37,241 nucleotides of DNA from an uncultured Prolixibacteraceae bacterium (GTDB lineage Bacteria > Bacteroidota > Bacteroidia > Bacteroidales > Prolixibacteraceae), in NCBI GenBank assembly GCA_913063265.1, contig CAJXZG010000053.1, positions 1 through 37,241 of the forward strand, read 5' to 3'. Each line of letters opens with the position of its first letter. The stretch's first letter is position 1. Both the position numbers and the translations under genes were made by a program. Under the pieces are notes generated by a model, which was given only the letters and a program-made list of their open reading frames with translations, ran no database searches and was not told the DNA's origin. Shown one piece after another: positions 27,169 to 34,390 of the stretch.

Positions 27169-27570
27169 ATATTTTTTTATAAAGTTTTTCTGCTATTTAC
27201 CACAAGGAACAGAAAATTAAGATTCAAAAGATCGCATGTGAGATTATTATGTTAAAATCATTGATTATTCCTGTTAACCTCCTTTGAATGTGAATAAAAA
27301 AACACCGGCTCAGCAACCATACCTGGTTTGCAAAACTATAAATATTCCCGTTTACACCTGATTGTTTTAAAACAACAATTTTATTCAATTAAACTTAATA
27401 TAAATTCAATCTAAACTATAAGATCTTGATAAGTTCTGCAGTTCCGGAGTTTGCCCAATAAAATCAATTTATATATTTGTATTTCGTTTTGAGTATTTTT
27501 TTTACTCACTTATAATTAGAATTTCTAAAATCCCGGCATAAATATCATGTAACCGAGAAGGCGAAGCCGT

Positions 27571-27690
27571 CTGGAAAACAAGGCAAAAGTTGAGCAAAGC
27601 GAATTGAAAATCGGCCTTAGCCAAACCCTGACCGATAGCGTCAGTGGCTCGAAGTCTCAGTTTTTAGTCTCGGTCTCAGTTGACAACAAC
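27571..27690 (+). repeat. Intergenic repeat family C, copy 1
   Basis: The core (27625-27690) runs from CCCTGACCGATAGCGTCAG through GGCTCGAAGTCTCAG to GTCTCAGTTGACA, and is preceded by GTTGAGCAAAGCGAA. Three more copies, all in the same orientation, lie at 28474, 28662 and 28810. The core contains the hairpin CTGAC/GTCAG. The rest of the 27132-27780 spacer is AT-rich with nothing further I can support apart from the promoter boxes listed. Confidence 0.75.
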
Positions 27691-27745
27691 CAGAAGCTCA
27701 TTCTACAGAAAAAATCTTAATTAAATTCATATCAAAGATTTTACC

Positions 27746-27753
27746 TATTTTTG
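27746..27753 (+). promoter_or_regulatory. Candidate promoter -7 element for the toxin-antitoxin pair
   Basis: TATTTTTG matches TAnnTTTG, 28 bases before the DUF433 gene. Confidence 0.5.
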
Positions 27754-27780
27754 TTCTAAGTAAAAATTATTGTTGAGAAA

Positions 27781-28017
27781 ATGGAATCAGATTTACTTAA
27801 AAGAATAACTATCAATCCTGAAATTTGTCATGGTAAACCAACCATCAAAAATACCAGGCATTTGGTTGAGGGAATACTGGAATATTTAGCGGGTGGAGAT
27901 TCAACCGAAGATATATTAAATGAATTTAAAGAGCTTGAAAAAGAAGATATTCTTGCATGTCTGGCCTTTGCTGCAAAATCAATTCATTTTAAAGACATGG
28001 AATTTCCTGCTGCATGA
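27781..28017 (+). CDS. DUF433 antitoxin
   Basis: The 78-residue protein matches DUF433: RITINPEICHGKPTIKNTRHLVEGILEYLAGGDSTEDIL and a closing KEDILACLAFAA. This is a small winged-helix-like domain that commonly serves as the antitoxin for PIN-like DUF5615 toxins. It overlaps the following toxin gene by four bases (ATGA). It is expected to bind its own promoter, from family knowledge. It sits next to the divergent polysaccharide export genes. Confidence 0.88.
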   Translation: MESDLLKRITINPEICHGKPTIKNTRHLVEGILEYLAGGDSTEDILNEFKELEKEDILACLAFAAKSIHFKDMEFPAA

Positions 28018-28361
28018 AACTTATCATTGACGCCCATTTACCAAAATCGATTTGTAATTATTTTATTGATTGTGATTGTATCCATACAAAAGACTTATCT
28101 CAGGGGAACAAAACAAAAGATTCATTTATTAACGAAATCTCGATAAATGAAAAAAGGGCGCTTATAACAAAAGATAGCGACTTTTATTACTCATTTATAG
28201 CAAGTAATAAGCCTTATAAATTGGTCTTAATTAAGTTTGGGAACATGAGAATTACTGAAATAAAAGAATACTTTGAACGTAACAGCAAACAAATTAAAAC
28301 ACTACTGGAAAAACATTCTTTTATTATTCTTGAAAAAGGTAAAATAAGGGTTCTGGAATAA
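28014..28361 (+). CDS. DUF5615 PIN-like toxin
   Basis: The 115-residue protein fits the DUF5615/Mut7-C PIN-like family: it opens MKLIIDAHLPKSIC with the first acidic residue Asp6, and has ALITKDSDFYY with the second acidic group, then KLVLIKFGNMR. These are the expected metal-binding positions for a PIN-type RNase. The target RNA is unknown. It is translationally coupled to the DUF433 antitoxin. Confidence 0.88.
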   Translation: MKLIIDAHLPKSICNYFIDCDCIHTKDLSQGNKTKDSFINEISINEKRALITKDSDFYYSFIASNKPYKLVLIKFGNMRITEIKEYFERNSKQIKTLLEKHSFIILEKGKIRVLE

Positions 28362-28429
28362 AACTTTAAATTAAAAGACAAGTTGAGTTTGATGTTTATA
28401 CAATTGGTAGCAACTGAAATAAATACCAG

Positions 28430-28536
28430 AAGCAAGAAGCCAAAGGCAAAAAGCCGCTTGTTGAGCAATGCGAAACCCTGACCGATAGCATCAATGGCTC
28501 GAAGTCTTAGTTTGTAGTCACAGTATCAGTCGACAG
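28430..28536 (+). repeat. Intergenic repeat family C, copy 2
   Basis: The core at 28474-28536 matches copy 1 with a few substitutions (GATAGCATCAATGGCTCG). It is preceded by AAGCCGCTTGTTGAGCAATG, related to the lead-in of the other copies. Confidence 0.7.
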
Positions 28537-28572
28537 TTTAATGTAACTAACACTATTAACTAATAACAAAAT

Positions 28573-28640
28573 AACAATATAGCAATTTAACAGTATAACA
28601 ATTTAACAATAGGCAATAGGCAAACGGCAGTAGGCAAAAA
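28573..28640 (+). repeat. Period-8 AACAATTT-type repeat, cluster 1
   Basis: The sequence reads in 8-base words: AACAATAT, AGCAATTT, AACAGTAT, AACAATTT, AACAATAG, GCAATAGG, then decays. Confidence 0.6.
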
Positions 28641-28720
28641 AGACGGAAGTTGACCAACGCCAAATCCTGACCGATAGCGTCAGTGGCACTAAGTCTCAGT
28701 TTTCAGTCTCAGTCGGCAGT
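28641..28720 (+). repeat. Intergenic repeat family C, copy 3
   Basis: The core at 28662-28720 contains TCCTGACCGATAGCGTCAG and AGTCTCAGTTTTCAGTCTC, preceded by GAAGTTGACCAACGCCAAA. Confidence 0.75.
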
Positions 28721-28764
28721 ATCTTATAACCAATAAATAGCAAAAAGGCAATAAGCAGTAGGCA

Positions 28765-28856
28765 AAAGCAATTAGCTAGAAGCGAAAAGCCAGAAGTTGA
28801 GCAAAGCGAAACCCTGACCGTTAGCGTCAGTGGCGCGAAGTCAGAAGTCGGAAGCC
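28765..28856 (+). repeat. Intergenic repeat family C, copy 4, with period-7 words
   Basis: The core at 28810-28841 has CCCTGACCGTTAGCGTCAG, preceded by GAAGTTGAGCAAAGCGAAA. Its 3' side passes into GAAGTCAGAAGTCGGAAGC words of the period-7 type. Confidence 0.65.
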
Positions 28857-28940
28857 AACCTGACGCTCATTTCATTCGGTCAGGACAGGACAACAGGCAT
28901 CCCCGCCTGAATGACGAAGTCGGGCAGGTAGCAACAACCA

Positions 28941-28996
28941 ACAATATAACAATATAACAATATAGCAATTTGACAATTTAACAATTTGACAATTTA
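28941..28996 (+). repeat. Period-8 repeat, cluster 2 (seven exact-phase units)
   Basis: Seven 8-base units follow in perfect phase: ACAATATA three times, GCAATTTG, ACAATTTA, ACAATTTG, ACAATTTA. Confidence 0.85.
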
Positions 28997-29280
28997 AAAA
29001 TAGGCATCCTGACGCTTGTTAAACTTGGTCAGGACAGGACATCCAACAACCCCGCCTGAATGACGCAGTCGGGCAGGCAACAACCAACAACCAACAACCA
29101 ATAACAGTTTAACAATTTAACAATAGGCAATGGGCATTCTGACGCTCGTTAAACTCGGTCAGGACAGGACAACCATAAACCATCCTGACGCTCGCTCATC
29201 TCAGTCAGAACAGGACAACTAACAACCATCCTGACGCTCGTTAAACTCGGTCAGGACAGGACAACTAACAACTAACAACC

Positions 29281-29318
29281 AACAATTTAACAGTTTAACA
29301 ATAGACAATTAGCAATTA
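29281..29318 (+). repeat. Period-8 repeat, cluster 4
   Basis: AACAATTT, AACAGTTT, AACAATAG, ACAATTAG follow in 8-base phase just before the last family D unit; a similar short cluster (3) is at 29104-29136. Confidence 0.55.
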
Positions 29319-29365
29319 GCCTTCCTGACTCTCGTTTACTCGGTCAGGACAGGACATCCAGTAAC

Positions 29366-29899
29366 ATGCTCGATTCCATCATTACATCCAAAACCCGAAT
29401 AAAGCTCCTGTTAAAGTTTTTTTTAAACAGCGAGACAAAAAGCTATTTGCGAAACCTGGAGCAGGAGTTTGGCGAGTCGACCAACGGCATTAGGGTTGAA
29501 CTGAATCGTTTGGAAAGTGCAGGACTGTTAAAGACCGAAGTCTCAGGGCACAAAAAATTCTTTAGTGCCAACACCCATCATCCCTTATTTAAGGACATTA
29601 ATAACATTCTTAAAAAGTTTGTTGGAATAGATAAAATCATCGATGCAGTGGTCAGCAGGGTTGGAGATTTGGAAGCCGCTTACCTTACCGGGGATATTGC
29701 CAAAGGAAGAGATTCTAAAATAATAGATCTTGTGTTGGTTGGCAAAAAACTGGATACCAATTATATCAATTCCTTGTCCACCAGGGCTGAAGAATTTGTC
29801 GGACGAAAAATCAGACATCTGGAACTCACTAGCGAACAAATGGCAGACTATTATGAAGATAAACCTGCTTTGTTGATTTGGAAGGCTGATAAAACATAA
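29366..29899 (+). CDS. Winged-helix regulator with degenerate nucleotidyltransferase domain
   Basis: The 177-residue protein has an N-terminal winged helix (about residues 1-75: SKTRIKLLLKFFLNSETKSY, then GIRVELNRLESAGLL) and a C-terminal MNT-fold-like part (about 95-170) with AYLTGDIAKGRDSKIIDLVLVG, where the usual GSx10DxD is eroded. Such proteins are common at the front of Bacteroidota surface polysaccharide clusters and are taken to be regulators. The ATG is only 17 bases after the last hairpin repeat unit, so the repeat lies in its leader. Regulation of the downstream synthesis genes is inference from position. Confidence 0.8.
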   Translation: MLDSIITSKTRIKLLLKFFLNSETKSYLRNLEQEFGESTNGIRVELNRLESAGLLKTEVSGHKKFFSANTHHPLFKDINNILKKFVGIDKIIDAVVSRVGDLEAAYLTGDIAKGRDSKIIDLVLVGKKLDTNYINSLSTRAEEFVGRKIRHLELTSEQMADYYEDKPALLIWKADKT

Positions 29900-29985
29900 A
29901 ACAGTTGCATTTAGGCTCGTTTCTCTTTTTAACCTGGAATATCAATGGGAATAGTTTAAATCAAACCTATTCTTCAACATTTTAG

Positions 29986-29993
29986 TATCTTTG
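29986..29993 (+). promoter_or_regulatory. Candidate promoter -7 element for the MNT-HEPN gene
   Basis: TATCTTTG matches TAnnTTTG, 28 bases before the start at 30021. Confidence 0.5.
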
Positions 29994-30020
29994 AATATCA
30001 AATAAATTCATTATAAATTA

Positions 30021-30728
30021 ATGAAACGCAGGGAAATAATAGAGAAGGTAAAGAAAATTATTTTGAAGCACTGCAAACCTGAAAGAATTTACATTTTTGG
30101 TTCGCAACTTGAAATGGGTAATAAAACTCCTGAAGATATTGATATTGCATATGATTGCTCCGGGGATAATAACTTACTTTTGATAAAGGAAGAAGTTTCA
30201 CAAATATCAACACTTTTAAAAATTGATGTTGTAAATATTGCAAGAACAGATGAAAGATTCAGAAACCGGGTGCTTAATACCGGGAAAGTATTATGGTCAT
30301 CTACAAAACTACTTCGCTTTGAAGATGCGCTTTTAAATTATGGAAATGCTTACAAACGGTTTAAAGAATTAATTGAAAGGGAGCAATATTACAAAGAGGA
30401 TGGTTATGGTGATGTGTTTTTGGATATTGCTGTTAAACGTTTTGAATTTACCTTTGAAATGGCATGGAAAGCATGTAAAAGAGCACTTGATTATCTGGGT
30501 TATGGCTGCAAATCTCCACGTGAATGCCTTAAAGAAGCTTATGCCCAACAATTTATTTCTAATGAAGGGGTATGGTTGGAAATGCTTGAACAAAGGAACC
30601 TTTCAGCTCACATTTATGATGAAGTTAGTATAGACGAAATAAAAAACGACCTCAAAACATATCTGGAAAATTTTGAACAACTTAAAGGAAACCTGGAATA
30701 TTTACTAAACCGGGAATTGAACCAATAA
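30021..30728 (+). CDS. Single-chain MNT-HEPN fusion (nucleotidyltransferase plus HepT-like domain)
   Basis: The 235-residue protein joins two usually separate genes. Residues 1-95 are a minimal nucleotidyltransferase with a complete GSx10DxD motif (Gly27, Ser28, Asp39, Asp41) and a third Asp69 in KIDVVN. Residues 97-235 are an HI0074/HepT-type HEPN domain with RNLSAHIY, giving Arg192, His197 and Tyr199 of the Rx4HxY motif. In two-gene systems MntA modifies the HepT tyrosine with AMP and silences its RNase activity. Here this could happen in cis. It has its own -7 box, between the regulator and the UDP-sugar dehydrogenase. Confidence 0.88.
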   Translation: MKRREIIEKVKKIILKHCKPERIYIFGSQLEMGNKTPEDIDIAYDCSGDNNLLLIKEEVSQISTLLKIDVVNIARTDERFRNRVLNTGKVLWSSTKLLRFEDALLNYGNAYKRFKELIEREQYYKEDGYGDVFLDIAVKRFEFTFEMAWKACKRALDYLGYGCKSPRECLKEAYAQQFISNEGVWLEMLEQRNLSAHIYDEVSIDEIKNDLKTYLENFEQLKGNLEYLLNRELNQ

Positions 30729-30926
30729 TAAATATTCAAAATCACTTCCTTATCCTCAAAATTTAAAAAAATCAATTGCAGTCAGGTATCCATTACCAGG
30801 AGACTTGAGATTGCCGCATTTGTGGGTAAAATGTAAGGGATATTTGACAAAGGAGATTCGGAATATATGAGGATGGGAAAAACCAATGCAAACCAATATT
30901 CTAAAAAAAGACAAAAACACAGATAT

Positions 30927-32243
30927 ATGAAAGACCAAATTAAAATAGCAATCATAGGCCTTGGATACGTTGGCCTACCCTTAGCAGTAGAATTTGCAAA
31001 AAAATTCCCGGTAGTGGGATTCGACATCAACCAGAACCGTGTCGACGAACTCAATTCCGGAACCGACTCCACCCTGGAAGTAGATGACGATAACTTACAT
31101 TCCGTTCTTGTCATCCCGAATCCGGCTAGTGCCGGAGAGGGATCTCACGAAAAAAACACCGGGTTAAAACTTACCACCAATCCTACATACCTCGCTTCCT
31201 GCAATATCTTTATCATCACCGTCCCCACCCCAACCGATAAAAACAACCGACCGGTATTGACACCATTGGTAAAAGCCTCTGAAACGGTTGGAAAAGTTTT
31301 AAAAAAGGGAGACATTGTTATTTATGAATCCACCGTTTACCCGGGGGCTACCGAAGAAGATTGTGTTCCTGTGCTCGAACAAGTTTCAGGAATGGTGTTT
31401 AACAAGGATTTTTTTGTGGGTTACTCACCCGAAAGGATTAATCCCGGTGATAAATTACACACCGTTACCAAAATCAAAAAAGTCACATCAGGTTCCACCC
31501 CCGAAATAGGGAACGTAGTTGATGATTTATATAAAAAAGTGATTGTTGCCGGAACTCACCTTGCTCCTTCCATTAAAGTAGCCGAAGCTGCCAAAGTAAT
31601 CGAAAACTCACAACGCGATATCAATATTGCCTTTGTAAACGAACTGGCAAAAATCTTTAGCAATCTTGGTATCGATACCAAAGACGTTCTGGAAGCAGCC
31701 GGAACCAAATGGAATTTTCTTCCCTTTTCGCCGGGTCTGGTAGGCGGACACTGCATTGGTGTTGACCCCTACTACCTGGCACAAAAAGCACAGGAAAGCG
31801 GTTATAATCCCGAAATCATTCTGGCCGGACGACGAATGAATGACGGAATGGGCGCCTGGGTAGCTTCTCAAATTGTTAAGCTGCTTATTCAAAAAGGGCA
31901 TGCCGTAAAAGACAGTAAGGTTTTGGTTTTGGGAATCACTTTTAAAGAAAACTGCCCCGATATCCGTAACACCAAAGCCATCGATGTAATTAACGAACTA
32001 AAATCCTACGGCTGCAAGGTCGATACTTACGATCCATGGGCCAACAAAGAAGAAGTCAAACACGAATATAATTTAGACCTGGCAGACAACTACACAGAAA
32101 ATAAATACGATGCAGCGGTATTAGCAGTAGCCCACAACGAATTCAAATCTCTCGACCTCTCCAAACTCCGCAATGGGCACAATGCTGTGATTTATGATAT
32201 TAAAGGGATTTGGGATAAAGAGTTGGTAGACGGCAGACTGTAG
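30927..32243 (+). CDS. UDP-N-acetyl-hexosamine dehydrogenase (TviB/WbpA type) with in-frame insert
   Basis: The frame opens at 30867, but the ATG at 30927 (KDQIKIAIIGLGYVGLPLA) puts the Rossmann loop at the usual N-terminal position. The 438-residue enzyme oxidises a UDP-sugar to the uronic acid, with the catalytic Cys276 in LVGGHCIGVDPYY, and has the domain-linking helix KVAEAAKVIENSQRDINIAF. It most resembles the Vi-polysaccharide UDP-GlcNAc/GalNAc dehydrogenase group. An extra segment of about 16 residues (VIPNPASAGEGSHEKN) follows HSVL and coincides with a palindromic DNA element (31113-31143). The Cys and other motifs are intact, so the enzyme is probably active. Confidence 0.92.
   Translation: MKDQIKIAIIGLGYVGLPLAVEFAKKFPVVGFDINQNRVDELNSGTDSTLEVDDDNLHSVLVIPNPASAGEGSHEKNTGLKLTTNPTYLASCNIFIITVPTPTDKNNRPVLTPLVKASETVGKVLKKGDIVIYESTVYPGATEEDCVPVLEQVSGMVFNKDFFVGYSPERINPGDKLHTVTKIKKVTSGSTPEIGNVVDDLYKKVIVAGTHLAPSIKVAEAAKVIENSQRDINIAFVNELAKIFSNLGIDTKDVLEAAGTKWNFLPFSPGLVGGHCIGVDPYYLAQKAQESGYNPEIILAGRRMNDGMGAWVASQIVKLLIQKGHAVKDSKVLVLGITFKENCPDIRNTKAIDVINELKSYGCKVDTYDPWANKEEVKHEYNLDLADNYTENKYDAAVLAVAHNEFKSLDLSKLRNGHNAVIYDIKGIWDKELVDGRL
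31105..31152. repeat. Palindromic element inside the dehydrogenase coding sequence
   Basis: ATCCC (31113-31117) pairs with GGGAT (31139-31143) and TCCGGC (31121-31126) with GCCGGA (31131-31136), forming a two-tier hairpin. It lies where the protein has extra residues compared with the family, in frame and without a stop. Confidence 0.65.
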
Positions 32244-32249
32244 TACTTA

Positions 32250-32415
32250 ATTCTCCTCCTGTTAGGAGGAGTACCCTGACTGGCAACGTCAGGGGGAGGT
32301 GGTTTTTGAAATATTTTTCTATTAAATTAATAAACCACCTCGTCTTTTGGCTCGTTCCTCACCAAAATCCACTCCCTGCCTACCGTCAGGCAGGCTCCTT
32401 GAAGGAGGAGCAATC
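32250..32415. repeat. Inverted-repeat intergenic element after the dehydrogenase
   Basis: It starts with the hairpin CTCCTCC-TGTTA-GGAGGAG (32253-32271), then CCCTGAC/GTCAGGG (32274-32294) and GGAGGTGGTTTTT. After an AT-rich centre, the inverse word AAACCACCT (32334-32342) appears, then CCTGCC...GGCAGG and finally CTCCTTGAAGGAGGAG. The outer and inner words are inverted about a common centre, so the whole can fold. The first hairpins may also end the dehydrogenase transcript. Confidence 0.6.
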
Positions 32416-32460
32416 TTTCAAAGTAAGTTTAGAGGCAAAAGTATTACAAACATAGAATTA

Positions 32461-32790
32461 ACAACTCCATCGCTACCCCTGCCCCCTAAAGGGTGAAACC
32501 TCCGCACGGTTAGATAAAAAATAAAGAATTAAATACTCCGTAAGTAAACATAACAAAATACTACTTAACAAACCCAAATCCGTCATTAGACGGATACGAG
32601 CGCAGGCCAAATCCCTATAACCATCGGGATGGCCCGGGCCAGCGCTGGCTTAAGCGAGGAAGGATAAAACAAGTTTACGAGTTACATTGAACACCTTTAA
32701 AGTGAACAATAAAAGTGAAATGAAATTTTCTTGACCTTTTTGTTTCGTCCCGATTGAAACATCGGGATGAAGGCCTCCGGCAGGAGAAAT
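32461..32790 (+). repeat. Structured spacer module, copy A
   Basis: It begins ACAACTCCATCGCTACCCC, contains CCCCTAAAGGG, then the perfect hairpin ATCCGTC-ATTA-GACGGAT (about 32578-32596), a loose ATCCC...GGGAT hairpin, GGCCCGGGCCAGCG and GAGGAAGGATAAAAC. A tail starting TTTTCTTGACC carries the hairpin CCCGATTGAAACATCGGG. Copy B follows at 32839. No gene is supported in the 32244-33109 spacer. Confidence 0.65.
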
Positions 32791-32838
32791 AAAAAATATA
32801 ACAAATTACAACTATGAAAATACTAGTAAGCTGGAATT

Positions 32839-33096
32839 TACAACTCCTTCGCTACCCCTAACCCCTAAAGGGGAACCCTGACACACAAACAGTCTGAATG
32901 AATAATATCGATTTAAATATACACAACTTCCAAAATCCTGATGCAATCAGGATAAGAGCGAAGGCCGATCCCGATAGTTATCGGGATGGCCCGGGCTAGT
33001 GAAGGCTTGTGCGTGGAAGGATAAAATTTTCTTGATTCTTTTCTTTAGTTTTCTCATCAAGGAGAAAAGTAAAAGCCCGTCCGGCTTGAGGACATA
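32839..33096 (+). repeat. Structured spacer module, copy B
   Basis: It begins ACAACTCCTTCGCTACCCC, contains CCCCTAAAGGGG, then the hairpin ATCCTGAT-GCA-ATCAGGAT, the long hairpin ATCCCGATA-GT-TATCGGGAT flanked by pairing GGCC, GGCCCGGGCTAG and GTGGAAGGATAAAA. The tail starts TTTTCTTGATTC and carries TTTTCTC/GAGAAAA and AAGCC/GGCTT. It ends 13 bases before the epimerase start codon. Confidence 0.65.
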
Positions 33097-33109
33097 AAAA
33101 AATTTAATT

Positions 33110-34228
33110 ATGAAAATACTAATCACCGGAACTGCCGGATTCATTGGATTTCATTTAGCAAAAAAGTTACTTGAAAGAGGTGACACCGTCATCGGAATCG
33201 ATAACATCAACGATTACTACGACGTTAACCTAAAATACTCCCGCCTCGCCGAAACCGGCATCAGCCGCGAAGCAGAAACCTGGCACCAAAAAGTACAAAG
33301 CACCAAATACGACAACTACAGCTTTGTACGTATGAACCTCGAAGACCGGGAGGAACTAAATACACTTTTTGAAACAGAAAAGTTCGATAAAGTCTGTAAC
33401 CTGGCAGCACAAGCCGGCGTGCGTTACAGCCTCGAAAACCCACATGCATATATCAATGCCAACATTGTAGGTTTTATCAATATCCTCGAAGCCTGCCGGC
33501 ATAATAATATTAAACATTTGGCCTATGCCAGCTCCAGCAGCGTATATGGCAACAACACCAAAATGCCGCTAAGCACCAGCGACAGTGTTGACCACCCCAT
33601 AAGTTTGTATGCCGCTACAAAAAAAAGCAACGAGCTGATGGCGCATACCTACAGCCATTTGTTTGGTATTCCAACCACAGGTTTACGGTTTTTTACGGTT
33701 TACGGCCCCTGGGGACGCCCCGACATGGCGCTCTTCCTGTTTACCAAAGCCATCCTTGCCGGAGAACCCATCAAAGTTTTTAACAACGGCAATATGGTGC
33801 GGGATTTTACTTATGTAGATGATATTGTGGAAGGAGTAGTAAGGGTAATAGACACGCCCCCTGCACACGGTAATTTAGAAGCACGAGTCAGCGAGGAACG
33901 TAGTGACGATGCTGCCCCATCCCATCAGCACAATGCCAATTCCGAACCTCATTCGAACAGCACAGATGCGCCTTACAAAGTCTACAACATCGGCAATTCT
34001 TCTCCGGTGCCTCTTACCGACTTTATAGATGCCATTGAGCACCACCTGGGGAAAAAGGCACAAAAAGAAATGATGCCCATACAACCGGGTGATGTGCCAA
34101 GAACCGAAGCCGATGTTACAGACCTGGTTGAAAATTTAGGGTATAAACCAGATACCTCTGTAAAAAAAGGTATTGGTGAATTTATTAAGTGGTATAACTT
34201 TTATTTAAAAACAGAATTTACATTGTAA
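33110..34228 (+). CDS. UDP-glucuronate 4-epimerase-like protein with in-frame insert
   Basis: The 372-residue extended SDR has the NAD loop [19 protein letters not shown] (residues 7-25), [21 protein letters not shown] and the catalytic Tyr/Lys of YAATKKSNE, with [17 protein letters not shown]. This pattern is typical of UDP-glucuronate 4-epimerases, which give UDP-galacturonate precursors. Bacterial members are usually about 335-350 residues. The excess matches an extra polar segment at residues 256-286 (starting [15 protein letters not shown]) between [10 protein letters not shown] and APYKVYNIG, with no counterpart I know. The second half of the segment is rich in N, S and H. Confidence 0.92.
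   Translation: MKILITGTAGFIGFHLAKKLLERGDTVIGIDNINDYYDVNLKYSRLAETGISREAETWHQKVQSTKYDNYSFVRMNLEDREELNTLFETEKFDKVCNLAAQAGVRYSLENPHAYINANIVGFINILEACRHNNIKHLAYASSSSVYGNNTKMPLSTSDSVDHPISLYAATKKSNELMAHTYSHLFGIPTTGLRFFTVYGPWGRPDMALFLFTKAILAGEPIKVFNNGNMVRDFTYVDDIVEGVVRVIDTPPAHGNLEARVSEERSDDAAPSHQHNANSEPHSNSTDAPYKVYNIGNSSPVPLTDFIDAIEHHLGKKAQKEMMPIQPGDVPRTEADVTDLVENLGYKPDTSVKKGIGEFIKWYNFYLKTEFTL
33868..33967 (+). repeat. Candidate in-frame insertion in the epimerase gene
   Basis: About 93 bases encode residues 256-286, a polar, low-complexity stretch breaking a conserved part of the fold. The DNA word GTCAGCGAGGAACGTAGTGAC has the look of an intergenic repeat, with GTCA/TGAC ends that can pair. Confidence 0.45.
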
Positions 34229-34390
34229 TACCTTCCTTCTCTTCTCTTATTTGAAGAAAATAAGAGGCATTATTCCCTTTTAGTTAAACTAGTTTCAATT
34301 TAATAAGAGTTGAAACTGAATATTGGGGAAACAAAATAGTTGAGAATAGAGCACACAAATATTATGAAATAAAATGAGAAAGAAGTTTAT

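Larger units (their letters stand above)
28859..29360 (+). repeat. Six-copy hairpin repeat array (family D)
   Basis: Six units of about 25-26 bases begin CCTGACGCTCGTT (or variants) and end ACTCGGTCAGG, followed by ACAGGACA. They lie at 28859-28884, 29008-29033, 29138-29163, 29184-29209, 29230-29255 and 29324-29348. CCTGAC and GTCAGG pair to close a hairpin in the intact units. A second hairpin type (CCCGCCTGAATGACG then AGTCGGGCAGG) follows units 1 and 2 at about 28902-28928 and 29050-29077. No open frame is supported in the 28362-29365 spacer; a 1000-base gap is filled by repeats. Confidence 0.8.

Noticed and set aside
28214..28468. Minus-strand open frame overlapping the DUF5615 toxin
   Set aside because: It lies mostly antisense to the toxin gene and extends into repeats, with no family motif.
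28859..29360. Possible CRISPR array because of six regular hairpin repeats
   Set aside because: Spacing between units varies from about 20 to 125 bases, the spacers are themselves low-complexity repeats, and no cas gene is present.
32947..33144. Minus-strand open frame in the spacer before the epimerase
   Set aside because: It is formed by the structured repeat module and the epimerase start; composition does not look like a protein.
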